Both the position numbers and the translations under genes were made by a program. Under the pieces are notes generated by a model. It saw only the letters and a list, made by a program, of their open reading frames with translations. It was not told the DNA's origin and made no database searches. Shown here in pieces: positions 16,950 through 26,700 of a DNA stretch of 64,000 nt. The stretch covers positions 1,658,501-1,722,500 of the forward strand of contig NZ_CP073586.1 in NCBI RefSeq assembly GCF_022267555.1, in the 5' to 3' direction. The stretch's first letter is position 1, and every line of letters begins with the position of its first letter. This DNA is from Proteiniphilum propionicum. Lineage in GTDB: Bacteria > Bacteroidota > Bacteroidia > Bacteroidales > Dysgonomonadaceae.

Positions 16950-17842
16950 GCCTGCTTCGCCAGCAGTGCCCGGAGGCATCTCTGGGCACGCTGTGCGGTC
17001 TGTTTGGTTATAGCAGGCAAGCCTACTACAAACGGGAAGACGGGGATGATTTCACCCGTGATGCCCTTGCCCCGTTGATAGTGGAAAAGGCCCGCAGTTA
17101 CCGCCGGGATAATCCCGGTCTGGGCAGTGTGAAACTCTACCTGGTTATCCGCGGCCTGTTCGTCGAAACCGGCTGTTTCCCTGGTCGTGACGCCTTCATC
17201 GAACTGCTCCGCGAGAATGGCCTGATGGTGCGTATGAAACGCAGGAGGCATTACCGTACCACCGACTCGGAACATGGATACAGGCGGTACCCCAACCTGA
17301 TAACGGGCCTAAGCGTGACGGAGGCCAACCGGGTATGGGTGAGTGACATCACCTATGTCGAGACAGGGGAAGGCGTGTGTTACCTTTCCCTTATAACGGA
17401 TCTCTACTCGCGCAAGATAGTCGGCTGGGCACTTGGCCCGACCCTTGAGGCCATTTATCCCATAGCTGCCCTGCGGATGGCGTTTTCCTCCATTGACGGT
17501 GTTGCTCCCGGGCTCATCCATCATTCCGACAGGGGCTCCCAGTATTGCAGCCGGGGTTATGTGGAACTGTTGCGTGGCAGGAAAGTACAAATCAGTATGA
17601 CACAGAGCGGGGATCCGCTGGAAAATGCGATAGCCGAACGGGCCAACGGAATATTAAAGACGGAGTGGCTCTACCGGATGGAAATAGCCACAAGAAAGGA
17701 ATGTGCCAAGGTCGTGGAACGTATCATCGGGTTTTACAACAACGAACGCCCCCACATGAGCATCGGGTATCAAACGCCCAGTGCCGTGCATCTGCAACAG
17801 GGTGAACAGAAAAAATGTTGGAAAAATCCATGGGATAGATAG
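16931..17842 (+). CDS. IS3-family transposase OrfB (made as OrfAB by -1 frameshift)
   Basis: The frame from the slippage site reads SLLRQQCPEASLGTLCGLFG, the usual IS3 OrfB start (HTH_21-like), before the first ATG at 17075. The DDE integrase core is intact: WVSDITYVE (first D), IHHSDRGSQY (second D) and NAIAERANGILK (E). The tail has FYNNERPHMSIGYQTPSAVH, typical of rve_3 in IS3 elements. No disruption is seen, so the IS may still be active. Confidence 0.9.
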   Translation: MWHQTVSLLRQQCPEASLGTLCGLFGYSRQAYYKREDGDDFTRDALAPLIVEKARSYRRDNPGLGSVKLYLVIRGLFVETGCFPGRDAFIELLRENGLMVRMKRRRHYRTTDSEHGYRRYPNLITGLSVTEANRVWVSDITYVETGEGVCYLSLITDLYSRKIVGWALGPTLEAIYPIAALRMAFSSIDGVAPGLIHHSDRGSQYCSRGYVELLRGRKVQISMTQSGDPLENAIAERANGILKTEWLYRMEIATRKECAKVVERIIGFYNNERPHMSIGYQTPSAVHLQQGEQKKCWKNPWDR

Positions 17843-17866
17843 CGCAAAAGAGAAATTGTGACTAAC

Positions 17867-17912
17867 TTTGTTTTCCCGAGGGGGCAGGATCCTGCCCCCT
17901 CGGGAAAACAAA
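17867..17912. terminator. 46-nt perfect palindrome downstream of orfB
   Basis: The arms 17867-17889 and 17890-17912 are exact complements, centred on GATC, with a GC-rich core (CCCGAGGGGGCAG) flanked by T and A runs. It lies 24 nt after the transposase stop inside the IS. In RNA it would be a very stable terminator-like hairpin in either direction, which would also insulate the transposase from mobC transcription. Confidence 0.7.
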
Positions 17913-18246
17913 ACGACACCCCGGTTTTGTTACCGTGTAAACTTAAACAGGGATAGTCTCTTGATTTTGTAAACTGATTTAGGGATAATGTAAACCCGGT
18001 TAGTTATAGTATATTGTAGTTGTAAACTTAATTAGTTAAACCTTCCTATATCTGTCAACCTTTTTCAGTTAAAGTCATATTGATAGATAACTTCAACGCA
18101 TTCACAAATCTTTTTTCCTTTAGTGCATGAATTTGTAGACAAAATGCTATCAAATTAACGCCAAATGTTACCACGAATAGACAAATAACAGTATAACAGT
18201 ACCCTTCATACTCATCTTTGCATTTTACCAATTAAAAGATAGTATT

Positions 18247-20244
18247 ATGCAAAATGAGGATGATTTGAGAGGTTTGGCTAAAGTCATGGATTTTATGCGG
18301 GGCATTAGTATTCTGTTTGTAGTTATTCATATCTATTGGTTCTGCTATGAATCAATCATCGAATGGAAAATCAACATTGACGTAGTGGATAAAATACTAC
18401 TGAATTTCAACAGGACAACCGGATTATTCAAGAACCTATTGTCCACAAAGGTTTTTTCGGTTATTTTCCTGATCCTTTCGTGTTTGGGGACGAAAGGAGT
18501 AAAAGAAGAAAAAATTACCTGGAATAAGATCTATATCTGGTTGGGGGGCGGTTTTCTCCTGTTTTTTATGAACTGGTGGCTCCTAGATCCGTCTTTAGAT
18601 AGCATCTATTATATTTTTACGCTTGCCTGTGGTTATTTATGCTTGCTGGTGGCCGGAACATGGATGTCGCGCCTATTGAAAAACACACTGATGGATGACG
18701 TTTTCAATCTGGAGAACGAATCGTTTATGCAGGAGACTCGTCTATTGGAAAATGAATATTCGGTTAATTTGCCGACAAAATTCTGGTACAAAAGAAAGAT
18801 ATGGAAAGGATGGATAAATGTAGTTAATCCTTTTCGAGCAAGTATTGTACTCGGTACTCCCGGTTCCGGTAAGTCATATGCAATAGTTAATTCCTATATA
18901 AAACAGCAGATCGAAAAGGGGTTTTCGATGTATGTGTACGATTTTAAGTTTCCTGATCTTTCTACTATTGCTTATAATCATCTGTTGAATAATCGGAAGG
19001 GATACAAAAAAGTGCCTAAATTTTATGTGATAAATTTTGATGATCCTTCCCGATCACACCGGTGTAATCCTATCAACCCCTCTTTTATGAATGATATCTC
19101 GGATGCTTATGAGTCTGCCTATACCATAATGCTTAATCTCAACAAAACTTGGGTGCAAAAACAGGGTGATTTCTTTGTAGAGTCTCCAATAATTCTTTTT
19201 GCCGCTATTATCTGGTTTTTGCGTATATATAAAGATGGTAAATACTGTACTTTTCCGCATGCTATCGAATTTTTGAACAAACGGTATGAAGATATTTTCC
19301 CGATACTGACAAGTTATCCTGAGTTGGAAAATTACTTGTCTCCCTTTATGGATGCTTGGCTCGGTGGAGCGATGGAGCAGCTTCAGGGGCAGATCGCATC
19401 GGCTAAAATTCCTCTGTCCCGCATGATTTCCCCTCAACTCTATTGGGTGATGAGTGGGGATGAATTTACGTTGGATATCAACAATCCCGATGAGCCTAAG
19501 ATACTAGTTGTTGGTAATAATCCTGACCGCCAAAACATATACGGGGCTGCACTTGGGTTGTACAACAGCCGTATCGTAAAGTTAGTGAATAAAAAAGGGA
19601 AGTTGAAAAGTAGTATCGTGATTGATGAGTTACCCACAATCTACTTTAAAGGCTTGGATAACCTTATTGCCACCGCCCGGAGCAACAAGGTTGCCGTCCT
19701 CCTGGGTTTTCAGGATTTCTCTCAATTGAAGCGGGACTACGGTGATAAAGAGGCCGCAGTAGTAATGAATACGGTGGGCAATATTTTTTCCGGTCAGGTG
19801 GTGGGAGAAACAGCGAAAACTTTATCTGACCGCTTTGGTAAAGTATTGCAGAAACGCTCTTCCATGACCATCAACCGGCAGGATAAATCGACTTCAATAA
19901 GTACGCAAATGGATAGCCTGATACCGCCATCGAAAATTAGTAATCTAACACAAGGGATGTTTGTAGGAGCCGTTGCCGATAATTTTGATGAACGTATTGA
20001 ACAGAAAATATTCCATGCTGAGATTGTTGTGGATAATGCTAAAGTTACGGCAGAAACTAAGGCATACAAGAAAATTCCGGTTATTACCAGTTTCCTAGAT
20101 GATAATGGTGTAGATTGTATGAAAGAACAGATACAAGAGAACTATAACCGGATCAAAATGGAAACCAGACAAATTATTGAAAATGAGCTGATACGGCTTA
20201 AGGATGATCCGGAGCTAAGTAAATTATTGCCTAAAGAATCATGA
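18247..20244 (+). CDS. mobC: Type IV coupling protein MobC (VirD4/TraG family)
   Basis: This 665-residue protein links relaxosome and mating pore. N-terminal membrane helices (about residues 17-35, 65-80, 95-115 and 120-140) are followed by the ATPase domain with Walker A GTPGSGKSYAIV near residue 205. The Walker B/DE motif is SIVIDELPTIYFKGLDNLIATARSNKV (key IVIDELPTIYF). A VLLGFQDFSQLKRDYG block follows. It is separated from mobB by about 4 kb of cargo. A strong bidirectional hairpin follows the stop. Confidence 0.95.
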   Translation: MQNEDDLRGLAKVMDFMRGISILFVVIHIYWFCYESIIEWKINIDVVDKILLNFNRTTGLFKNLLSTKVFSVIFLILSCLGTKGVKEEKITWNKIYIWLGGGFLLFFMNWWLLDPSLDSIYYIFTLACGYLCLLVAGTWMSRLLKNTLMDDVFNLENESFMQETRLLENEYSVNLPTKFWYKRKIWKGWINVVNPFRASIVLGTPGSGKSYAIVNSYIKQQIEKGFSMYVYDFKFPDLSTIAYNHLLNNRKGYKKVPKFYVINFDDPSRSHRCNPINPSFMNDISDAYESAYTIMLNLNKTWVQKQGDFFVESPIILFAAIIWFLRIYKDGKYCTFPHAIEFLNKRYEDIFPILTSYPELENYLSPFMDAWLGGAMEQLQGQIASAKIPLSRMISPQLYWVMSGDEFTLDINNPDEPKILVVGNNPDRQNIYGAALGLYNSRIVKLVNKKGKLKSSIVIDELPTIYFKGLDNLIATARSNKVAVLLGFQDFSQLKRDYGDKEAAVVMNTVGNIFSGQVVGETAKTLSDRFGKVLQKRSSMTINRQDKSTSISTQMDSLIPPSKISNLTQGMFVGAVADNFDERIEQKIFHAEIVVDNAKVTAETKAYKKIPVITSFLDDNGVDCMKEQIQENYNRIKMETRQIIENELIRLKDDPELSKLLPKES

Positions 20245-20246
20245 TC

Positions 20247-20286
20247 ATAAGTGCCATAGGGTGATTTCAATCACCCTATGACTTAT
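20247..20286. terminator. Bidirectional terminator between mobC and the RteC-like gene
   Basis: CATAGGGTGA (20255-20264) pairs with TCACCCTATG (20271-20280) around a TTTCAA loop, with partly paired A/T-rich flanks. It lies between two convergent genes. Confidence 0.8.
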
Positions 20287-20298
20287 TTAAATATTTTA

Positions 20299-20643
20299 TC
20301 ACTTTCGATAATTTTTCTCATCATCACGGTCCATTCTCGCTTCTAATTGCTTTTTTAATTTATCCAGAAATATTGTTCTGCTACCACTACGTGTACGCAT
20401 CTTATAATAAAAATCATAGCAACTACCAATTGAGAGATTAAATATTCCAGCCAGATAGTCAACAAATGATTTGACTTCAACTTCCCCATCGTCTATACTA
20501 GAGGCTTCAATTAAAGCATACGCAAGTTCAACAAGGTTAATTATGTCTCCAGACCATTGATATTCGCCTTGTTTTTTCTTCTTTACGTGTTCATGAGAAG
20601 ATTTTATTTCCGATTTAAGCCACTCGATTGCAGAATCTAACAT
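20299..20643 (-). CDS. RteC-domain protein, short (C-terminal domain only)
   Basis: This 114-residue protein matches the C-terminal part of RteC: YQWSGDIINLVELAYALIEA, then FVDYLAGIFNLSIGSCYDFYYKMRTRSGSRTIFLDKLKKQL (key RSGSRTIFLDKL). RteC of CTnDOT is about twice as long and activates the excision genes in response to the RteA/RteB system. The N-terminal half is missing here; the separate 77-residue gene upstream does not obviously supply it. It could be a compact homologue or a decayed one. It is convergent to mobC. Confidence 0.7.
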   Translation of the reverse strand: MLDSAIEWLKSEIKSSHEHVKKKKQGEYQWSGDIINLVELAYALIEASSIDDGEVEVKSFVDYLAGIFNLSIGSCYDFYYKMRTRSGSRTIFLDKLKKQLEARMDRDDEKNYRK

Positions 20644-20674
20644 TTGTATTGCTTTAGAGATAAAACAATACTTT

Positions 20675-20908
20675 TCATTTTTCCCCCGATCTGTATTCTG
20701 ACTCTATGTTTTGGATGAATACAAATTCAGTTCGTGTATAGTTTAGTATAAAGAAAAGAGCTGTATTGTCCCCTTCTGATTTGCAAAAACGAAGAAGACT
20801 TTCTATAAAATTTTTGTACATATCTTTTAAACTAGCAGATTTTATTCCCTCTTTAACCGCACTACCTTGAATATAAATAAAAAAATCTGTATTTAATAAT
20901 CTTTCCAT
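20675..20908 (-). CDS. Small hypothetical protein upstream of the RteC-like gene
   Basis: This 77-residue protein starts MERLLNTDFFIYIQGSAVKE and has a middle helix FIESLLRFCKSEGDNTALFF and an ending FIQNIESEYRSGEK. No signal peptide or known motif is seen. Its stop is 31 nt before the RteC-like start, so the two probably share a transcript. It might be the remnant N-terminal part of a longer RteC-like gene, but the reading frame is not interrupted in a way that shows this. Confidence 0.5.
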   Translation of the reverse strand: MERLLNTDFFIYIQGSAVKEGIKSASLKDMYKNFIESLLRFCKSEGDNTALFFILNYTRTEFVFIQNIESEYRSGEK

Positions 20909-21028
20909 GTTGTTGTTTTTGAGATATTTATACTAGTATGAGTGAGAATCCGTCAAGTATGTAGGTATAGAGATGCTATTAGAAGCATCGTATTAACCTT
21001 GACCTCTTGACGAATAACCAGAGCTTAT

Positions 21029-21196
21029 TTAATTTACTGACGTTGGATGTTTAATTTGAGGAGGCCCCTTGTTTGCATAGCATTTGATTCCAGCAGGTAA
21101 AACTTCGAACTTTCTTGTTCTACTCGTATTTGGATACCATATTACAAATACTTTGCGTGGTAGAAAATCTGTAAGTTGAGCGAAAATGTATTTGTC
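21029..21196 (-). pseudogene. Remnant of an IS4-family (DUF4372) transposase N-terminus
   Basis: The minus-strand frame from 21196 reads DKYIFAQLTDFLPRKVF, the characteristic opening of DUF4372 transposases, whose genes normally begin M-N-x-x-K-Y-x-F-A-Q-L. The expected ATG is replaced by ATA with a stop right before the D. After 17 residues the sequence diverges to FVIWYPNTSRTRKFEVLPAG and soon ends. This is a scar of an older insertion event. Confidence 0.45.
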
Positions 21197-21203
21197 TTAA
21201 TTT

Positions 21204-21238
21204 ATGATGTTTTACTTTTGGGTCAAGTAAAACATCAT
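21204..21238. repeat. Perfect 14-bp inverted repeat
   Basis: ATGATGTTTTACTT at 21204-21217 is the exact complement of 21225-21238, with a 7-nt spacer. It lies next to the transposase remnant and 97 nt after the TetR gene's stop codon. It may be an IS end, an operator or a terminator. Confidence 0.5.
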
Positions 21239-21334
21239 CTTTGCATTTCAAATCGTCACGCAACTAAAATCTCTCAAAACTGCGATCTACAAAACATTTT
21301 AAAGTACTATTTTTGATTTAAGTGCCCACTAATG

Positions 21335-22063
21335 TCATAATTTATCAATTAAATCAACAGGCAACTCAATAATTTTAGCTATTTCTTGTGAATGATATCC
21401 CTTTGATTTCATGTTACGAGCTATCTTTAGTAGCTTTGGGGTCAATTCTGTATCATCGAAAAACATATTACCTAAATACTCTAACGCTCTTTGAATTTTT
21501 TCTTTACCCTCCTTACTATTTATATCAATTCCTGCAAATTCAGATAGGCCGGAATGTAGAACAAGATAATATATTCCTCCAATAACCAAAGCTGAAACAG
21601 CATCTATCTCAACTTGCGAATTCTCAAATATTTTTTTATATTTATTCACGAGTGGCAATGTATGAAATTCACGTAATCTGGCGGTTCTTATAGTAGTATC
21701 ATTATATGAATCTATTTCCCAGCGTAATAACTGTTGCATTTCTTTATTGCCTTGCAGCGATTCGAGTAAAGTGGTTAGTATAGATATATACTGCTTTTGG
21801 GGATTATCTATAAACTCAATCTTATTTATGACTTCACTAAACCAATAATCGTACTTTTTTACAAATTCATCTATAAATGCATTCAAATCCTCGTAACGAT
21901 TATAAAATACTATAGGTTCAATTTCGGCCTTTTGCATGATTGACGTTACAGTAATATTATGAAATCCATTTTCCTTAATAAGCTCTAATGCGGCATTATT
22001 AATGATGTCCTCTAAATCTTTTTTAGTACGTCGCTTTCTGCGTATTTTTAATTGACTCCCCAT
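21335..22063 (-). CDS. TetR/AcrR-family transcriptional regulator
   Basis: This 242-residue protein begins with a basic arm (KIRRKRRTKKDLEDIIN), then the TetR helix-turn-helix: ALELIKENGFHNITVTSIMQKAEIEPIVFYNRYEDLNAF (key FHNITVTSIMQKAEI). The remaining helical domain would bind the ligand. A C-terminal extension (KIARNMKSKGYHSQEIAKIIELP) looks like an additional small helix-turn-helix, which is unusual. It overlaps the upstream synthase gene by 41 nt, so both are on one transcript and the regulator probably controls the pair. Confidence 0.88.
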   Translation of the reverse strand: MGSQLKIRRKRRTKKDLEDIINNAALELIKENGFHNITVTSIMQKAEIEPIVFYNRYEDLNAFIDEFVKKYDYWFSEVINKIEFIDNPQKQYISILTTLLESLQGNKEMQQLLRWEIDSYNDTTIRTARLREFHTLPLVNKYKKIFENSQVEIDAVSALVIGGIYYLVLHSGLSEFAGIDINSKEGKEKIQRALEYLGNMFFDDTELTPKLLKIARNMKSKGYHSQEIAKIIELPVDLIDKL

Positions 22064-23303
22064 TGGATATGAAATTAATATTTTTATTTATCTCAATCAA
22101 AGCATTAACAAGTTGGTCTAAATGCTGCTTTTCATGAGTAGCAAGAATACTGACTCTAATTCTTGCTTCTTTAATCCTGACAGCCGGATATACAATACCA
22201 ACTGTAAAGATACCACTTTTCTGTAACAAATTTGCTACTTCATAGACTTTATTGTTATCTCTTATCATAATAGGAAAAATAGGAGAAAGTGATTTTCCAA
22301 TATCAAAACCATTCAAAGTCAGATTCTTTCTAAGGTAGTTCACATTATCCCATAATTTATGCCGGATTTCAGGCATATTTCTTATAAGTTCCAAAGACTT
22401 CAATATGGAAGCTGTAACCTGTGGTGTTATTGCTGCCGAGAATACATTACTATCGGCATAATACTTGAGGTATTGTATCAACTTCTTCGATGATGCAACA
22501 AATCCTCCCACACAACCAAAGGCTTTGCTGAATGTTCCGGAAATAATATCCACTTTACCCAAACAATCAAAATGTTCTGCAGTTCCACGGCCATTTACGC
22601 CCATAACACCTATGCCATGTGCATCATCCATCATTAGCATTGCACCATACCTCTGACAAAGATTGATAATTTCCGGCAATCTGGATAAATCTCCATCCTG
22701 AGAATAAACACCGTCAATAATTACCAGTTTTGTCAAATATTTATCCTGTACATCTTTTAATACTGTCTCCAGATGTTCTAAATTATTATGCCCTATACGT
22801 TTCACATTAGTCCCTTTTAAACCTGACAGTGCACTTGTATGAATAAACGGGTCTATAATAGCTATGTCATTCTTTCCCAGAAGCGCATTTAAAACACCTG
22901 CATTTGCACCAAAACCGGAAGAAAACAGTATGGCATCTTCCTGGCCGGTAAAATCGGATATTTCCCTCTCTAACTGTTCGTGAATATCAATGTAACCTCC
23001 AATAACTTGTGCTGCACAAGCCCCGGTTCCATACATAGTAAGTGCTGATATACCTGCCTGAATAGTTTCAGTACGTTGGGACATTCCAAGATAGTCATTG
23101 GATACGAAAGAAATGACTTCCCGATCCTGGCTTAACTTCATCTTGGCTCCTATTCCTGAATATGATTTGATCCAATAACTCTCATATCCAAATTGCGCCA
23201 ACTGGTTAATATACTTCTGAAATTCTTCTGCACGCTCTGTGGCAGATAGATTCAACGACAATTCAAAGTCTTTTAAAGAATAATAGGTAGTTTGATTTTT
23301 CAT
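22023..23303 (-). CDS. Alpha-oxoamine synthase (PLP-dependent acyl-CoA/amino acid condensing enzyme)
   Basis: This 426-residue enzyme belongs to the family of serine palmitoyltransferase, AONS and KBL, which condense an acyl-CoA with an amino acid. FVSNDYLGMS near residue 70 is the family opening. DDAHGIGVMG carries the PLP-contacting Asp/His, and SGTFSKAFGCVGGF carries the Schiff-base lysine. The ATG at 23303 is preferred over one at 23378, which adds 25 atypical residues. Candidate products are sphingoid bases, capnine-type sulfonolipids or AONS-like compounds; the sequence does not decide. It is co-transcribed with an overlapping TetR regulator as cargo in the ICE. Confidence 0.85.
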   Translation of the reverse strand: MKNQTTYYSLKDFELSLNLSATERAEEFQKYINQLAQFGYESYWIKSYSGIGAKMKLSQDREVISFVSNDYLGMSQRTETIQAGISALTMYGTGACAAQVIGGYIDIHEQLEREISDFTGQEDAILFSSGFGANAGVLNALLGKNDIAIIDPFIHTSALSGLKGTNVKRIGHNNLEHLETVLKDVQDKYLTKLVIIDGVYSQDGDLSRLPEIINLCQRYGAMLMMDDAHGIGVMGVNGRGTAEHFDCLGKVDIISGTFSKAFGCVGGFVASSKKLIQYLKYYADSNVFSAAITPQVTASILKSLELIRNMPEIRHKLWDNVNYLRKNLTLNGFDIGKSLSPIFPIMIRDNNKVYEVANLLQKSGIFTVGIVYPAVRIKEARIRVSILATHEKQHLDQLVNALIEINKNINFISNGESIKNTQKATY

Positions 23304-23414
23304 AATGCAACGGTGATTGTATTTTATAAATTGCAAATGTATGAATTTTACAAGACAAAAAACATATAATATGTCCATTATTGTAAATTATAATAAAACT
23401 ATCCCTCTGAAAAA

Positions 23415-23748
23415 TGTTTGAATACGTTAGAGATTGTAGGGTAAATCCTTTTTGATCTTCAAAATGGTTAGAACGTAAAACCCAAATATAAAGCCGTAAC
23501 GTCACATAAGATATCTCGTTTCCATGAAAAGGATGTTTAAATATTCAGGCAATAGAGTCATCAGCATCCATCTTTATAGTTAGTATATATTTATAATTCT
23601 AAATTGTTAAGCTTTGCAAAGTTGTTTTTGTTAATAATTACAAATAAAGTGCAATTTGGATACTATTTAAGCAACAAAATTGATATTAAATGCATCTATA
23701 CAATATATATTGTATATATTTATATGTGCTATAAGAATACTTGATTAG
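23415..23748. repeat. Leader repeat copy 1 (about 330 bp, upstream of the lipase gene)
   Basis: This segment is repeated at 29050-29379 in the same orientation with scattered differences. Shared blocks include GATTGTAGGGTAAATCC, AGCCGTAACGTCACA, TTTAAATATTCAGG and TATAATTCTAAATTGTTAA, and both end with TATAAGAATA...GATTAG shortly before a gene. It lies between the divergent synthase gene and the lipase gene. Confidence 0.85.
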
Positions 23749-23767
23749 AAATTTAAAAATTACCGCA

Positions 23768-26700
23768 ATGAATTACAGTAAAACACTTAACCAGAAACAT
23801 CAATTGGTAGTTTTATTGACTATCTTGATCAGTCTTTGTATGGCATTCTCCCTATATGGACAAGAATTCCCACAAAGCAATGACATGCGCAAATCTCTTG
23901 ACTTCATGTTTGAGCATTTAGACAGAAATTCTGTCCCAAAGGGTCTGCTAAGAGATTATGCGGTTGAATATGAAGATCTTGATCTTTTTACCGGTAAAGT
24001 CCCACTGGACGATGATAATATCGGAACAGTAGTACGCTTTGGGAACTTACTTAAAACTATTAGCTCTTCTGCAGTAAAAGTAGACCCCTTAGAGGGTTTT
24101 GAAAACTCTATCAAAAACATTAAGAAAAATAATTCGGGGGAATTGACTCTGGGAATTATGCTTTATGAATATGCCAGAATTAAAGCAACCGCTTTGACCG
24201 ACGGAATTATTCGATATGAGAATGGACAAGTATACAATACTAATAAGGCAGAAAGTCCATATCAGTTAGAATATGTATTTGCAGGATCTTGTCTGGAAAC
24301 TTCAACTCAACAATCGAATGTGACTTTTACTCTTCCCTCCGCATTATTTCTTACAAATTGCAACATAAAAAATATGGAAATTGATTTTGGTACAGGCTAT
24401 AAAAATATCAATCCAAATGAAAAAGTAAAAGCAAGTTTGAAATCTGGAGCCAATAAAATTGCCATAAGAGCAACATTACAAGATGGTCAAATTTTATCTG
24501 CTCATACTATTATACAAGTAGAAAACTTAGATTCAGAAATTCAAACACGTGCCACGACAAATAGTTTAGTTGCTAATCTTACTACAACCATCCAAGGTCA
24601 AAACTACCGTGGAATATCCACTTCTGCTGAAATAACAGTCAGCTATGCTCCGGGGAACTACTCTCTTAAGAAGCCCTTAATCATAGTAGAAGGATTCGAT
24701 CCACGGATTGATGCTGGAACTCCGCAAGGAAGTTGGAACTTTAATAGGACTGCGACTGATCCAAATATTTATGATTTAAATAAGAATTATGGTTATGATA
24801 TTGTTTATGTAGACTGGGTTAAGTCACAAGAATACATCCAAGCCAATTCTTATACACTAAAAAGTGTAATAGAATGGGTTAATAGTCGTAAATCCGGGAA
24901 TGAGCCAAATGTTATAATTGGCCATAGTATGGGTGGATTAGTAGCAAGATATGCACTTAAAACAATGGAAAACCAAGGTGTTAGACATCAAGTTTCGACT
25001 TACGTAAGTTATGATTCGCCGCATCTCGGGGCGCATGTTCCTTTAGGAGTACTTTACGCTTTTCATGGGATCCTTGATTTTTTAGATGGACATAATGTAT
25101 TGGATGCGCTTCTCTCCGAATTTACCCCTGCAAAAGAATATATCAATCTCGGTAAATCAATGGCCTATTCAACTGCTGCTCAACAAATGTTAGTACACTT
25201 TGTAGACCCTGCCGGTAACTACAACAATCAGGAACATGCTCATTGGCAAAATGAGCTGAAAACGCTGGGTTTTCCGAAAGGAGATTTGGGAACAAGTTTT
25301 AAGATGCTTGCAATTTCGAATGGGAATTATGGACCGGTTAATGTTCCTCCATATTATCTACAAACTAATTTTTCTGGAGGCGTAGGAGGAAATACATTCT
25401 TGCGAAGTATTTTAGGACTCGCAATTGGCATTGGACTAAATGACATTGTAGCCGGACTTCTCACTGTATTGCCAGGAAGAACCGGACTTGATGTAACCTT
25501 TAATGTATATCCTGCACGAGCGAGCGGTGACTTGGTAACTCGAATCAGGATGCAATACAAAAAAACATTTTTGTGGATCGTCCCCATATCAAAGAATCTG
25601 TTTTCTTACGATAGGAGCTATCAAGGATCACATTTTTATGATACATATCCAAGTTCATATTATGGACTAATGCAAGATAATAAGGGCTTACCTATTACAG
25701 AGAAAGATAAAATGGGTATTCCTCTTATTTTTGATTTTGGTTATGATGTAAAAATTACTCCGCGCATTCCGTTTGTGCCTAATTCAAGTGCTTTAGCTTA
25801 TGGAGATGGTATAAATATCATTCCTGCAAATTTCCTTTCACCGCCTCAAGGAACATCCTCCCCTTTTGGAGAGAATTACTTTACACACTCGGACATTCGT
25901 TCACATTCGATTTTTACGGATGATGCTATGGACTGGATCACTCAAAGGCTATCTACTTCAATTGTGGGACCTAAAGTTGGTAGTAATGGAGCAAAATATA
26001 GCTTATCGAATACGACAGGAAGTGTAACCTGGAGTAGCAGCAATACTTCCATTGCGACGATTAACTCAAGCGGTATCCTTACAGTTAAAGGTACTGGTAT
26101 AATCACTCTTAAAGCCCAACATGGGGGGCAATCATATAGTCAAATGATAATGGTTGGAATGCCACGTTTTATACTTAGTGCTTCACATGAGCCTGGTGGT
26201 TATGAGATAAATACCGAATGTATTGATACTCAATTTAAAGATCATTTATCAAGTCTTAATGGAGTTTTAAAATATAATTGGGGAGTGAAATACCCTAACC
26301 GGGAAATTCGTTGGCTTGAGACTGATGCGCCTAACTTGAAAATAGAGTTAAGAGGACAAAATGAAAAAGTTATTGTGTATTTGGAAGTAATTGATGCTCT
26401 TGGAAATAAATCGGCACTGCAACATATTGAAATAAATTCACAAGATGTATATGTTGCTGAGAATCAAAATTTATATATCGATGCACAAGGTGTATTATAC
26501 AAAGAGAATAAAACGAAGTATTTATATAATTCAGCCAGATTATACATTTCTTATAGAGCAAATATCCCCGAAAAATACAAGGAAAGAGAGTGGATGGCTA
26601 CAACCACAATGGTTCTAAGACCCATTAGTGTTTCTAATGTTATAGATGCTCGTAGTGGAGGCCCACTAATTAAAAATATACTTCCTCAAGATGAATTAGA

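Larger units (their letters stand above)
16456..18067 (+). mobile_element. IS3-family insertion sequence, apparently intact
   Basis: The left inverted repeat starts TGAAAAAAGTTGACA at 16456 and runs to about 16477. The right one, ending TTTTTCA at 18067, reads TGAAAAAGGTTGACAG on the opposite strand (18045-18067). Inside are orfA and orfB with an in-phase A7 slippage site. I could not see a clear 3-5 bp target duplication (TAC before, GTT after). About 225 nt between orfB and the right repeat is non-coding and holds a 46-nt perfect palindrome and several TGTAAAC repeats. The element lies between the graspetide cluster and mobC and is more GC-rich than its flanks. Confidence 0.88.
20909..21334. 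other. Intergenic region with IS remnant and hairpin
   Basis: The 426 nt between the small hypothetical gene and the TetR gene contain a 55-codon minus-strand remnant resembling the start of a DUF4372 (IS4-family) transposase and a perfect 14-bp inverted repeat. I see no intact gene. Confidence 0.6.

Noticed and set aside
17815..17830. Further copy of the leader motif (AAAAATCCAT) in the IS3 transposase
   Set aside because: Only the right-hand ten bases match, it is inside a coding region, and it is not near a start codon.
23741..23767. TTG start for the lipase-like gene
   Set aside because: An ATG at 23768 gives a cleaner signal peptide, and the TTG lies in the end of the duplicated leader repeat.
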